Source of the DNA: JAMXLO01 sp963794185
GTDB taxonomy: Bacteria > Pseudomonadota > Alphaproteobacteria > Acetobacterales > Acetobacteraceae
Assembly (NCBI GenBank): GCA_963794185.1
Contig: CAWCDM010000087.1
Coordinates: 1-64,000, forward strand
Direction of reading: 5' to 3'
Length of the DNA: 64,000 nt
The translations under genes were made by a program, and so were the position numbers. Below the pieces are notes generated by a model, which had not been told where the DNA came from, ran no database searches, and saw nothing but the letters and a program-made list of their open reading frames with translations. Below are positions 1 to 9,699 of this stretch, one piece after another. Every line of letters begins with the position of its first letter. The stretch's first letter is position 1.

Positions 1-467
1 GCACCTGGCCAATGATGGTGACGATCACGAGTTCTTCGATGAATTCTCGCATCACCGGCGTCGGGATGAAAGCGGCGACCCAGCCCATGCGCAACACGCC
101 GAACAACAGAAAGAATGCGCCACTATCTCGCGAGGTCGTATGTCAGTGCATTGAACGCGTCCGTCCCCTGTACCGCGATGGCGCCTATGGTCAGCGCAGA
201 GATCAGACCGGTTGCGGTATCCGGACCGACAACCAACATCCGCGAGCTGCCAAGCAGCCCGTACGCAATCAATGGCGGGACGATCGTGTAAAGGCCCATG
301 ATCGGCGGTACGCCGACGCAACCGCCTGCATAGGCCATTCCCTCCGGCACCATGACCGCCCAGACCGCCAGGCCGGCCAGGACATCAGCCAGTAGCCACT
401 CGCGTCGATAGCCGGGAAGCCAACGCAAAATCGGCAGGAGACGAAATGCCTTGAGTTTGCGTAGCAT
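1..467 (-). CDS. SulP-family anion permease, N-terminal part (cut by window edge, frame break)
   Basis: N-terminal ~150 residues of a SulP-type inner-membrane anion carrier (sulfate, bicarbonate or related anions); the rest lies beyond the left edge. The start at 467 gives a short cytoplasmic arm, then membrane segments carrying the family stretches 'VPEGMAYAGG' (about residues 40-49) and 'VGPDTATG' (about 80-87). The frame hits a TAG at 123-125, but the next frame continues at once with conserved SulP sequence ('FGVLRMGWVAAFIPTPVMRE'), so I infer a one-base indel near 130-140 rather than a real end. No strong ribosome binding site precedes the start. It is divergent from the ABC exporter across 273 bases that hold no other recognisable gene. 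The substrate cannot be told from this part. Confidence 0.85.
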
Positions 468-740
468 TGCACGCCAACATCGTGGCTACTCACGATCGTC
501 CTCCCGATGTGCGTTGCATTGGAGGGTATCCTGGCTTTTCGAGCCGGGGGCCAGCGCAGGCTGACGTCGTCCGATGCCTGTGGGTTGTGACGGTGCGGTG
601 ACCATGGTCTGCCCTGGCAGCGCATTCGCGGGCATCTGCATCCGAGCCCCCGCGCGTTGACTGCCGGGCATCCGAGCATTACCCATCCGGCCCCGCGTGG
701 CCACCTCTGCCGCGGGCACCGATGGAGTCCGCCCAGCGAC

Positions 741-2607
741 ATGCTCCGCCGCTTCGAAGCCCTGCTCGACCCGACCGCCCGGCCGCCGGAAGCGCCGCCG
801 ACCGAGGGACTGTGGCCGTTCTACTGGCATTTCATCCGCCAGGTCCGCTGGGTCGTCGTGGCGCTGTTCGTCTTCGGCGGGCTGATCGCGATGCTGGACG
901 TGACCATCCCGGCCTTCATCGGCCGGGTCGTCGGCCTGGTCTCGACCCACGCGCCGGAGGACCTGCTGCGCGAGACCTGGCCGCAGCTGCTCGCCATGGC
1001 CGGCGTGCTGCTGGTGCTGCGGCCGCTGGTGTTCATCGGCCACGTCGTGCTGATCAACCAGATCGTGAACCCCGGCCTGTCCAACATGGTCCGCTGGCAG
1101 AACCACTGGCACGTGGTGCGGCAGAGCTGGACGTTCTTCCAGAACGACTTCGCCGGGCGCATCGCCAACCGGGTGCTGCAGACCGGCCCGTCGCTGCGCG
1201 AGAGCCTGGTGATGGCGTTCGACGCCGCCTGGTACATCGTGGTCTACGGCAGCAGCGCGCTGGTGCTGCTCGCCTCGGTCGACTGGCGCCTGACGCCGCC
1301 GATCCTGCTGTGGTTCGCCGGCTACGCCGGCATCCTGGTCTACTTCGTGCCACGGCTGCGCGAGCGCTCGCGCGCGGTGTCGGAGATGCGCTCGAACCTG
1401 ACCGGCCGCGTGGTGGACAGCTACACCAACATCCTGACGGTCAAGCTGTTCTCCCGCGCGCGCGACGAGGACGCGTTCGTGCGCGAGGCGATCGACCTGC
1501 ATACCGGCGCGTTCCGCGACCAGACGCGGATGATCACCGGCTATGTCGTGATGCTGGCACTGATGAACGCGACGCTGATCGTCGCCACCGCGTGCGCTGG
1601 CGATCTGGCAGTGGAGCGCCGGGCGCATCTCGGTCGGTTCGGTGGCGATGGTGCTGCCGCTGTCGTGGCAGATCACCAACATGGCGGGCTGGGTGGCGCG
1701 CAGCGTCACCTCGATCTTCGAGAACATCGGCACGGTGCAGGACGGCATGCGCTCGATCGCGGTCGAGCGGCAGATGCCGGACCCGCCGGAGCGCGCGAAC
1801 TGCGCGTCACGCGCGGCGAGATCCGCTTCGAGAACCTGCATTTCGACTACGGCCGCATGCCGCGACCCGGGGACGCGGCGGGGTGCTGCACGGCATCGAC
1901 CTGCGCATCGCGCCGGGCGAGCGGGTCGGGCTGGTCGGGCCGTCGGGCGCCGGCAAGTCCACGCTGGTGAACCTGCTGCTGCATTTCTACGACCCCGAGC
2001 GTGGCCGCATCCTGATCGACGGCCAGGACATCGCCACGGTCACGCAGGAAAGCCTGCGCGCGCAGATCGCCATGGTGACGCAGGACACCTCGCTGCTGCA
2101 TCGCTCGATCCGCGACAACATCCGCTACGGCCGGCCGCAGGCGACGCGACGCGATGATCGAGGACGCCGCCCGGCGCGCCGAGGCGCACGAGTTCATCCT
2201 GGGGCTGGAGGACTGGCACGGCCGGCGCGGCTACGACGCGCATGTCGGCGAGCGCGGGGTGAAGCTGTCGGGCGGGCAGCGGCAGCGGGTGGCGCTGGCC
2301 CGGGTGATCCTGAAGGACGCGCCGATCCTGGTGCTGGACGAGGCGACGTCGGCGCTGGATTCGGAGGTCGAGGCGGCGATCCAGAGCCAGCTCGACGGGC
2401 TGATGGATGGCCGCACGGTGATCGCGATCGCGCACCGGCTGTCGACGATCGCGCGCATGGACCGGCTGGTGGTGCTGGATCACGGCCGCATCGCGGAGGG
2501 CGGCACGCATGCCGGAACTGCTGGCGCAGCACGGCATCTACGCGCGGCTGTGGCGCCGGCAGTCGGGCGGGTTCACGCCCGAGCTGCTGGACGTGGCGGC
2601 GAAATGA
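741..2607 (+). CDS. ABC exporter, fused permease-ATPase (several frame breaks)
   Basis: Reconstructed ABC exporter half-transporter of about 620 residues: an N-terminal six-helix membrane domain (first ~320 residues, starting MLRRFEALLDP) and a C-terminal ATPase with Walker A 'GPSGAGKST', signature 'LSGGQRQRVALARV', Walker B 'ILVLDEATSALD' and switch 'AIAHRLST'. The family exports lipids, peptides or drugs as a dimer; the substrate is unknown. To read it through, the frame must change near 1595, 1795, 1870, 2150 and 2505. Each break is a single-base indel flanked by conserved sequence; for example, removing one G near 2512 restores a normal C-terminus ending at the TGA at 2605-2607. Either this copy is dead or the sequence carries errors; I favour errors because similar breaks are spread over the window. 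Confidence 0.82.
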
Positions 2608-2668
2608 CACGGCTCATGATCGAGAGCCGCCGGTACCGCAACGGAGGCACGGCGGGAGTCCGATCCAC

Positions 2669-2793
2669 CACCCCCTCCCCCTGCGGGAGGGGGCTGGGAG
2701 GGGTACCACCAGCAAGAAACGCGGTCGCGGCATTCGCGACTGGGGGGCGACTTCCCCTCCCCCCAACCCCTCCCCGCAAGGGGGAGGGGGGAC
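2669..2793. repeat. G-rich palindromic repeat pair (type A)
   Basis: Two C-run/G-run hairpin units in inverted arrangement, about 2669-2704 (CCCCTCCCCCTGCGGGAGGG core) and 2751-2793, separated by ~46 bases. The same composite occurs at 6143-6230 and 13912-14010. It lies between the convergent ABC exporter and anti-sigma genes and could act as a bidirectional terminator. The rest of the 2608-2885 gap shows no gene. Confidence 0.75.
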
Positions 2794-2885
2794 GTCTCTT
2801 TGGCGCGGCCTTTATCCTGACGCGTACAGGGACAAGCGACCCGCCGCTGGACGCGGGCAGGTCCACCATCCGGATCAGGTTCAGC

Positions 2886-3668
2886 TCAGGTCACGCTGAG
2901 CTGCTGGCGCACCTGCTCGGCGAGACGCCTCAGCTCCTCCTGCGGCAGTTTGCCGACCACCGTGTAGCCGATGCCCTTGTCGATCCATGCGACACCGTCG
3001 ACCTTGGCGGACTCGACGTGCTGCATCGGCGAGTTCTCGGCGCCGCTCAGCGGCAGGACGAACACGGTGAGCCGCACGCCCTGCTTGTCGTCGTACATGA
3101 ACATGCCCGCCGGCCCATCCGGCGTGGCGGCAAGCCGGCCGCCGATATAGCTGTAGCCGTCAGCGGCAAGGTCCGGCGGCGCCACCTTGTGGTTCAGCCG
3201 GTTGGACACCCAGCGGGCAAGGTCGTCGCGCTGGTCGGCGCCGAGCTCGGTCGGCCGCCGCCGGTCGGCGGTATAGACCATGTGATTGGCAACCGCCTGC
3301 TCCGACAGCAGCGAGATGCTCAAGGTCGGCTCCGGCGCGCCGAAGTGCAGGAACCATTCGCCCGCTCCGCCGAGGACGAAGGCAAGCAGGACGGCGGCGG
3401 CGGCGCGCCAGGGGATCCGACGCTGGGCAAGCCGCTGCTGGATCAGCAGCTGCAGGTCGAGCCGGGGCGGAATGCGGCTCGGCCGCCACCGGGCCGAGAG
3501 CGGCACGCAGCGCCTCGCGCTGGGCCCGGTAGGCGGCGACCCGGCGCGCGACATCGGGGTGCTCCTGCACGTAGCGCGCGACGTGAGGCTGCTTGCGTCG
3601 CGATCGAGCTGGTCATCGACAAAGGCGTGCAGCTCCTCCTCGGAGATCGGCCGTCCGGGGTCGCTCAT
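2886..3668 (-). CDS. anti-sigma factor (membrane-anchored, two compensating frame breaks)
   Basis: Anti-sigma factor of about 260 residues that should hold the ECF sigma encoded just upstream inactive at the inner membrane. The N-terminus 'ISEEELHAFVDDQLD' is the start of the zinc-type anti-sigma (ChrR/RsrA-like, FecR-like) fold; one transmembrane helix ('AAAAVLLAFVLGGAGEWF', about residue 125) separates it from an extracytoplasmic domain. Between about 3470 and 3600 the stated frame is nonsense, while the neighbouring frame reads 'EHPDVARRVAAYRAQREALR', typical for this family, so two compensating indels are inferred. The ATG overlaps the sigma stop (ATGA), indicating translational coupling. 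Assignment as the partner of this sigma rests on the overlap and is very likely. Confidence 0.85.
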   Translation of the reverse strand: MSDPGRPISEEELHAFVDDQLDRDASSLTSRATCRSTPMSRAGSPPTGPSARRCVPLSARWRPSRIPPRLDLQLLIQQRLAQRRIPWRAAAAVLLAFVLGGAGEWFLHFGAPEPTLSISLLSEQAVANHMVYTADRRRPTELGADQRDDLARWVSNRLNHKVAPPDLAADGYSYIGGRLAATPDGPAGMFMYDDKQGVRLTVFVLPLSGAENSPMQHVESAKVDGVAWIDKGIGYTVVGKLPQEELRRLAEQVRQQLSVT

Positions 3669-4180
3669 TTCACCCTCCGCAGGGCTGGCCTGACTTCCCC
3701 GTCCTCGGTTATCTGACGCAAGCGATCGCGGCCGCGTGCCAGGCGCGACATCACCGTGCCCACCGGGATATCGAGCACGCGCGCCGCCTCGGCATAGGAA
3801 AGGTCCTCGACCGATACCAGCAGGATGACCGTGCGCTGCTCCACTGGCAGCTGGTTCAGGCCGCGCAGCAGATCCCGCCAGTTCAGACCGCTCTCCTGAT
3901 CGGCGTGCACGCTCATGGCCGCTTCATGCGTCTCGTCGAGCGGCTCGCTGGACGGGCGGGACCTCGCCCGGCGCAGCTGGCTGATGAACAGGTTGTGCAT
4001 GATGGCGAACAGCCAGGGCCGGACTTCGGCGTCATCCCGCCGGGTGTCCAGTTTGTCGAGCGCTCGTACCAGGCAGTCGTGCACAAGATCGTCAGCATCC
4101 TCACGGTTACGCAACAGGGCAGCGGCGTAGCGTCGCAGCGCCGGAATGCAGGCTTCGATGTGGGTCAGTACGCCGGACAC
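3665..4180 (-). CDS. ECF-family RNA polymerase sigma factor
   Basis: 171-residue extracytoplasmic-function sigma factor. Region 2 covers about residues 10-75 ('REDADDLVHDCLVRALDKLD', then 'WLFAIMHNLFISQLRR'); region 4 lies at about 110-160, with the helix-turn-helix 'SYAEAARVLDIPVGTVMSRL'. The start used is a GTG at 4178-4180; an in-frame stop at 4202-4204 excludes a longer protein, and no ATG alternative is better. The anti-sigma gene overlaps its stop. A candidate self-controlled promoter lies about 120-150 bases upstream. Known pairs of this type respond to envelope or oxidative stress; the actual signal cannot be read here. Confidence 0.93.
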   Translation of the reverse strand: MSGVLTHIEACIPALRRYAAALLRNREDADDLVHDCLVRALDKLDTRRDDAEVRPWLFAIMHNLFISQLRRARSRPSSEPLDETHEAAMSVHADQESGLNWRDLLRGLNQLPVEQRTVILLVSVEDLSYAEAARVLDIPVGTVMSRLARGRDRLRQITEDGEVRPALRRVK

Positions 4181-4299
4181 GGTCAGGCCACGACCGGCAG
4201 CCTAAGCTGCCCGGTCCGATGCGCTTCGCTCATCGGCCAGGGTACCGGCGCCTGATCGCGTCTGTTCGCGGTCGCACCTTGTGTCGCTCCCCACATAGA

Positions 4300-4328
4300 T
4301 AAGACGAAACTTCCATGGGATTATTCCC
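4300..4328 (-). promoter_or_regulatory. candidate ECF promoter upstream of the sigma operon
   Basis: On the minus strand the sequence GGGAATAA (4328-4321), a 14-base spacer and CGTCTTA (4306-4300) resembles the GGAA/CGTC pattern used by many ECF sigma factors, and it points towards the sigma/anti-sigma operon. It would give autoregulation with a leader of roughly 120 bases. Inference from pattern only; no second copy was found in the window. Confidence 0.4.
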
Positions 4329-4416
4329 TGGGGGATCGTTCTTCCAAGGACGGCCATGGTCAGGACGCATGGGCTGGCCGCAGTTGATCGCATGAGTTGC
4401 AACAGGAGGGGGAACC

Positions 4417-5574
4417 ATGAAGATCACCAAGGTCGAACCGATGCTGCTGGACCGATTCCTCTATGTCCGCATCAGCACCGACGCAGGCATCACCGGCATC
4501 GGTGAATCAGGCACATGGGGCCAGCTTGAGGCATCCGCCGCGTCGATCGCGAAGTACGGCGAATACCTGGTCGGGAAGGACCCGTTCCCCATCGAACACC
4601 ACTGGAACGTGATGCTGCGGGCGAACCACTTCACCGGCGGCGCCATCACCGGCGCTGTCTCCGCGATCGATATCGCACTGTGGGACATCAAGGGCAAGTC
4701 CTTCAACGTACCGGTCTATGAGCTGCTGGGCGGCAGGATGCGCAACAAAGCCCGTCTTTACGGCCACGTAAAGGGCCGCACAATCGAAAAGCTGCTGGAG
4801 GAGGCGGTCCGGCTGAAGGAGGCTGGCTTCACCGCGCTCGGCCACCTCAATCCGCTGCTGGATGAGCGCGAGGACGAGCCCTACTACAAGCCGCACGCCG
4901 CCAAGATCGAGGAGGCGATCGACAATGTGCGGCGGCTGCGCGAGGCGGTCGGGCCGAAGGTCGATCTGTGCATCGAGATCCACCGCCGCCTGACGCCGCC
5001 CGAGGCGATCGCGCTGGGCCGCGGCATCGAGAAGTATACGCCGATGTTCTTCGAGGATCCGCTGCGTCCGAACAGCTTCGACGCCATGGCGGAGGTCGCG
5101 CGGCACATCCACATCCCGATCGCCACCGGCGAGCGCTTCACCAGCCTGTATCAGTTCCAGACCCTGCTGACGCGCAACGCGGTGCAGTACCTGCGGCCCG
5201 ATGTGTGCCTGGTGGGCGGGATCACCGGCACCAAGAAGGTGGCCGCGATCGCCGAGGCGCACGATGCCTGGATCGTGCCGCACAACCCGCTGTCGCCGAT
5301 CAGCACCGCGGCGTGCCTGCAGATCGCCGCCTGCATCCCCAACTTCGCGATCCAGGAATATCCGTCGCGCACGCCGGACCTCGATGGGGGGAAGGAGCTG
5401 CTGGGCAATGACCTGGCGACCGGACTGGAGGAGCAGGTGGGCGGGTTCATCGCGATCCCGGGCGGGCCGGGCATCGGCGTCGAGCTGGTGCCGGACGCCG
5501 AGCGGCGCTTCCCGTACCGGCCCCGGCCGATCCGGATGCGGCCGCATGTCGACGGATCGGTGGTGGACCAGTAG
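4417..5574 (+). CDS. enolase-superfamily sugar-acid dehydratase (mandelate racemase/MLE group)
   Basis: 385-residue enzyme of the mandelate racemase/muconate lactonizing group, in which a divalent metal stabilises the enolate of an acid sugar or related carboxylate. The N-terminal capping domain (1-115) leads to the signature 'AIDIALWDIKGK' (about 84-95). Barrel ligands are visible as E187 (in 'CIEIH'), E213 ('FFEDPL') and E239 ('TGERF'); H289 ('VPHNPLSP') and E314 ('IQEY') fit catalytic positions of the D-galactonate/mannonate dehydratase branch. The start is fixed by a strong AGGAGGGGG ribosome site. The gene is monocistronic and divergent from the ECF operon. Exact substrate unknown; galactonate-type dehydration is the best guess. 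Confidence 0.88.
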   Translation: MKITKVEPMLLDRFLYVRISTDAGITGIGESGTWGQLEASAASIAKYGEYLVGKDPFPIEHHWNVMLRANHFTGGAITGAVSAIDIALWDIKGKSFNVPVYELLGGRMRNKARLYGHVKGRTIEKLLEEAVRLKEAGFTALGHLNPLLDEREDEPYYKPHAAKIEEAIDNVRRLREAVGPKVDLCIEIHRRLTPPEAIALGRGIEKYTPMFFEDPLRPNSFDAMAEVARHIHIPIATGERFTSLYQFQTLLTRNAVQYLRPDVCLVGGITGTKKVAAIAEAHDAWIVPHNPLSPISTAACLQIAACIPNFAIQEYPSRTPDLDGGKELLGNDLATGLEEQVGGFIAIPGGPGIGVELVPDAERRFPYRPRPIRMRPHVDGSVVDQ

Positions 5575-5669
5575 GGGGCGGTGGCGGAATACCGTGACTT
5601 CCGGCGCGTCGTTCAGCAAGCAGGGCGCCGCGAACCGCTTCGGGTGCTCAACCGCAACAAGGGGGATTC

Positions 5670-6136
5670 ATGTTTCGGACGTCAATTCTTGCCGCGGCCT
5701 TCGCCGTCGGCTGCCTGTCGGCCGCCTCGGCCGCCACGGTCAACTTCCATGCAACCATGGACGGCAAATCCGAAGTGCCGCCCACCGCCTCGACCGGCAG
5801 CGGTGACGCGCTCGCGACGCTGGACACCAGCAGCAAGCAGCTGAGCTACACGATCACCTTCATGGGCCTGAGCGGCCCGGCGACGGCGGCGCATTTCCAT
5901 GGGCCGGCGGCTCCGGGGGCGAATGCCGGCGTCGCGGTGCCGATCGGCACGAACCCGACCAGCCCGGTGACCGGCTCCGTGACGCTGACCGACGCGCAGA
6001 TGGCGGACCTGCAAGCCGGCAAGTGGTATGCGAACGTCCATACCGCGGAAAACAAGGGCGGCGAAATCCGCGGCCAGATGATGCCGACAGGCGGACCGGG
6101 ACCGGCCGCCCGCAGGCCGAGGAAGAGACGAACTAG
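5670..6136 (+). CDS. secreted CHRD-domain protein
   Basis: Small exported protein with an N-terminal signal peptide (cleavage after 'SAASA', about residue 21) and one CHRD domain (about 25-140), recognised from 'SEVPPTASTGSGDALATLD', 'AAHFHGPA' and the closing 'ENKGGEIRGQM'. CHRD domains occur in bacterial extracellular proteins and in chordin; their bacterial role is not established. As written, the frame runs on into the palindromic repeat and stops at 6170. A single missing base near 6107 instead gives the acidic tail 'PQAEEETN' and a TAG at 6134-6136, which I think is the true end. Ribosome site AAGGGGG lies just upstream. Convergent with the large flavoprotein gene. Confidence 0.82.
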
Positions 6137-6142
6137 CGGACG

Positions 6143-6230
6143 AACCCCTCCCCCAACCCCCTCCCGCTAGGGGAGGGGGAGTGGTTGCACAACGCCCCCT
6201 CCCCTTGTGGGAGGGGGTGGGGGAGGGGTC
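6143..6230. repeat. G-rich palindromic repeat pair (type A)
   Basis: Two inverted C-run/G-run hairpins (about 6143-6179 and 6194-6230), followed by a small GGGGTC...GACCCC hairpin at 6225-6242. Same composite as at 2669 and 13912. It lies between two convergent genes, a position suited to a two-way transcription stop. Confidence 0.75.
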
Positions 6231-9200
6231 ACTCGCGACCCCGCGCGCGTGCAGCCGCCGCAGCGTCCGATCGACCCACTGCGCGGTCAGCTTCTCCTGC
6301 GCGCCGTTCTGCGCCAGCCGCTCGTGCAGCGCGGGAAAATCCACCCGATCCAGCGCCTGGTCCTGGTTGAAGCAGGAGAACACCACCGTCCGCTCGCCGG
6401 TCACCGGATCGGTCTGCGGCTGCAGGCATTGCGCGCAGACCTCCTTCATCATGCACTGCATCGGCGAGTTGATCGACCCGATCGCGGTGTGGCCGGGCTT
6501 CACATAGGGCGCCAGCACGCCATGCCGCGCCGCGCCGACCGCCTGCATCATACGGTCCGAGCCGATAACGATCATGTGGTCCGCCTCCGCCAGCGGCACC
6601 GTCTGCTCACCCAGCCGCCCAGCGCCGTACGCCGCCATGCCCTGGACGATATTGCCGACGAAGCTGCGGTCCTGCTTGCGGGTGGGCGTGAAGCCGGGGG
6701 CTTCATCGCAGCACCAGACGATGACATCGGCGGCGCGCGCGATCTCGGCCGTCTTATAGCGGTCGCGCATCTGCTTGTAGCCGGCGAAGTAGATCACCCG
6801 CGATCCGGCCGCCCGCAGCGCCGCTCCGATGGAGAACAGCACTGCGTTGCCCAAACCGCCGCCGACCAGGGCAACGGTCGCGCCGGCATGGATCTCGGTC
6901 GGCGTCCCCGTGGGCCCCATCAGCACGACCGGCTCGCCAGGCTTCAGCGCTGCGCAGATATCGGAGCTGCCGCCCATCTCCAGCACGATGACCGACACCA
7001 GGCCCTTTGCCGGGTCGGTCCATGCGCCGGTCATCGCCAGCCCTTCCATTGCCAGCACGGTGGTCCCGACACCGGACTCGGCAACGCGCGGAGCTCGCAT
7101 TTCGTAGTTCTGCAGCCGGTAGAACTGGCCGGGGCGGAAGGCGCGCGCCTGCGCCGGCGCATGCACCACCACCTCGACAATGGTTGGCGTGAGCCGATGC
7201 ACCGCATGCACCGTCGGCACGAGATCCTGCCGGCAGCGCGTGATCAGCTCAGCGCCGGTCACCGGCGTCGCTGCCTGCGCGTCTAGCGCGCGCGACACGA
7301 CGGGGTATCCCCGCTTGGCGCCGCCCATCGCCTTCACGACGTTGCCGAAGAAGCTCGGATGGAGGTCGCCGAAGAAGCTGATGAAGCGGCCGTTGTCGGC
7401 GCGATGCATCAGCACGTGCGGGACATCGGGCTTGGCGAGGCCGCGGACCACGGTGACCGGGGCACCGGTTTCGTCGACCGCCTGAAAATACCGGCCATCG
7501 AGCCGGATGCGCCCATCCTCGCGCGCAAGCACAGTATTGGGCTGAGTGCCGGCGGCGACCAGGATGGCGCGCGCCGGCAGAACGGCTTCGGAGCCGTCGG
7601 CGCGGGCAACGCGCAGCCCGGCGGCGTGGCCGAAGCTGTCCACCTCGATCGCGCGCGGCGTCAGGCCTTCGGCGAAGCGGACGGCCTCCTCCATCGCCTT
7701 GGCCACTTCCTCGTGGTTCAGCGTGTAGGACGGGCTGCCGATCAGCCGCCGGCGATAGGCGATCGTGGCACCTCCCCAGCCGTCGAGCAGCTCCGCAAGG
7801 CGCGGCTCCCTGCCCTCGGCTGCGGCCGCTTCGCGTTCCACTTGAACCGCCGCGCCGTGCGCCAGGAATTCGTCGGCAATGCCGGCCTCCTCCGCGTTCC
7901 ACCCGGCGCGCACCACGGCCTCGCCGCGTTCGGCGACCAGCGTGCTGTAGCGGGAATGAAACTTCTCCACCTGGCGCACGTAATAGGCGAGGCTCTCCGT
8001 GGCGGTATCGATCGCGGTGAGGCCTCCGCCGATCACCACCACCGGCAGACGGACCTGCAGATTGGCAATGGAGGAGAACTTCGCCGCGCCGGTGAGCTGC
8101 AGCGCCATCAGGAAGTCCGACGCGGCCCGCACACCGCGCGCGAGGCCGTTGGGGATGTCGAGCACCGTCGGCTTGCCGGCACCCATGCACAGCGCGATGT
8201 GGTCGAAGCCCATCGCCCAGGCATCATCCATCGACAGCGTCGCGCCGCCGCCGAAACGGATGCCGCCGAAATGTGCGAATTTCTTCCGCCGTTCCAGCAG
8301 CAGGCGCACCAATTTGAGAAAATTCTTGTTCCACCGCACGGTGATGCCGTATTCGGCCACGCCGCCGAAGCCGGCCATCACGCGGTCATCGAGGTTCTCG
8401 TAAAGAGCTTCCACGTCGCGGACCGGCGCCGTGGGATCGAAGCCGAGCGGCTCGATCTTCAGTCCGTCGATCGCCACGACGGTGTGGCCGTCGTTCATCA
8501 GATGATGCGCCAGCGTGAAGCCGGCGGGGCCGAGGCCGACGATCAGCACCTTGCGGCCGGTGTCGGGGCGCGGCAGCGGGCGGCGTATGTCGAGCGGGTT
8601 CCATCGCGTCAGCAGGGCGTAGATCTCGAAGCCCCAGGGCAGGCCGAGGACGTCCTTCAGAATGGCGGTCTCGGCCTGCGGAATGTCGACCGGGTCCTGC
8701 CTCTGGTAGATGCACGACTTCATGCAATCGTTGCAGATGCGATGGCCGGTCGCTGCCATCATCGGATTGTCGATCGCGATCGTCGCGAATGCGCCCAGCA
8801 CGCTGCCCTGTGCGCGCAGCGTGTGCATCTCGGAGATCTTCTCATCCAGCGGACAGCCGGCAAGCGTCACACCGAACGGCGACTTCTGGAATTGCCCGGT
8901 TTTCCGATCCTTCAGGCCGGTGCTGCAGGAGTCCTTGCCCTGCGTGTGGCACCAGATGCAGTAGTTGACCTGATCCAGCGCCTGCTGCGTGTTCATTCCG
9001 GCATCGGTCAGCGCAAACCCCTCGCGCCGGCGCCAGTGATGCTCGGGGAGGCGCAGCATCGTCACGCCGTCGCGTTCGATGGTCTCGACAGGCACCAGAT
9101 GGTTGTAGTCGAGCCGGTGCGGCACGCGGAACAGCGTGTTGCCGGGATGCGCCGCATGGCCGGCCTCGGTCAGCGTTGCCCAGGCGGCGTAGCGCAGTGC

Positions 9201-9692
9201 CACATCCAGGGCCTCGTCATCGCCCGCCTTCTCCCATGCCGCGACATGATCGGCGAAGGCTGCTTCGGTCAGACTTTCGCCGAGCCGTGCCTGCAGGTCC
9301 GCACGCAATGCCACGCCATCGAAGCCGGATGGGTCGGGATACTTCTTGACCGCCTGGCGCTGCACGAACAGCCGCTTGCAGGCATGGATCGGGTCCAGCG
9401 CATGGGTGTCTCGCGCCAGCGCCAGGGTCTCCGCCTCGATGCCGAACAGGGCGGCGACGAAGACATCCAGATACGGACCAAGCGCCACCACGAGTTCGCT
9501 CTCGGCCTTCGCGGCGAGCGCTTCCGGCTCGGCCCGCGCCGCCAGCAGACGCGCCCGCAACGACGCATCCTCGGCCGCCAGATGACCGAGGAAGGCGCCG
9601 TCCAGTCGCACCAGCCCGTCGCGCGAAGCGAGGTCGGCGAAACTGAAGCCGAAGCCCAGCGTCTGTGAGTCGGTGGCCGGCACGGCATCCAT
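6229..9692 (-). CDS. large multidomain FAD/Fe-S oxidoreductase (GltD/NfnB-like + PyrK/NfnA-like)
   Basis: About 1150-residue cytoplasmic flavoprotein. Residues 1-235 are not recognised. Then comes a GltD/DPYD-type Fe-S segment (Cys cluster 'YCIWCHTQGKDSC' near 244, 'GCPLDE', and 'CNDCMKSC' near 320), an FAD Rossmann domain ('GLGPAG', near 385) and an NAD(P)H motif ('VIGGGLTAIDTA', near 551). From about 820 there is a ferredoxin-reductase/PyrK module with flavin site 'FRPGQFYRLQNYE', nucleotide motif 'VGGGLGNAV' (near 940) and a [2Fe-2S] pattern C-x5-C-x2-C ... C (near 1078-1105). Such halves pair in NfnAB and sulfide dehydrogenase, moving electrons between NAD(P)H and ferredoxin. The start follows the MarR stop by 7 bases, so the two form an operon. 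As written, the frame lacks a stop and runs through the repeat to 5682; one indel near 6240 gives a TGA at 6229. Confidence 0.85.
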
Positions 9693-9699
9693 CGTGGCT

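Noticed and set aside
486..1841. Long open frame on the minus strand opposite the ABC exporter
   Set aside because: Translation is rich in Arg/His/Gln/Asp without motifs, the typical shadow of a GC-rich gene on the other strand.
2829..2885. Possible TPP riboswitch on the minus strand (TGAACCTGATCCGGAT matches the thi-box core)
   Set aside because: Only about 16 bases match; the 5' half of the aptamer is absent (the anti-sigma gene ends there), the 3' pairing does not follow the TPP pattern, and no thiamine gene lies downstream.
2608..2885. CRISPR-like appearance of repeated C-run/G-run blocks
   Set aside because: Only two inverted units, not direct repeats with even spacers, and no cas genes in the window.
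5682..6228. Continuation of the flavoprotein frame antisense through the CHRD gene to 5682
   Set aside because: The opposite strand encodes a clear CHRD protein with a signal peptide, and the antisense translation has no protein character; the missing stop is explained by one indel near 6240.
7359..9668. 769-codon open frame on the plus strand opposite the flavoprotein
   Set aside because: No ribosome site or family sequence; composition is that of an antisense shadow.
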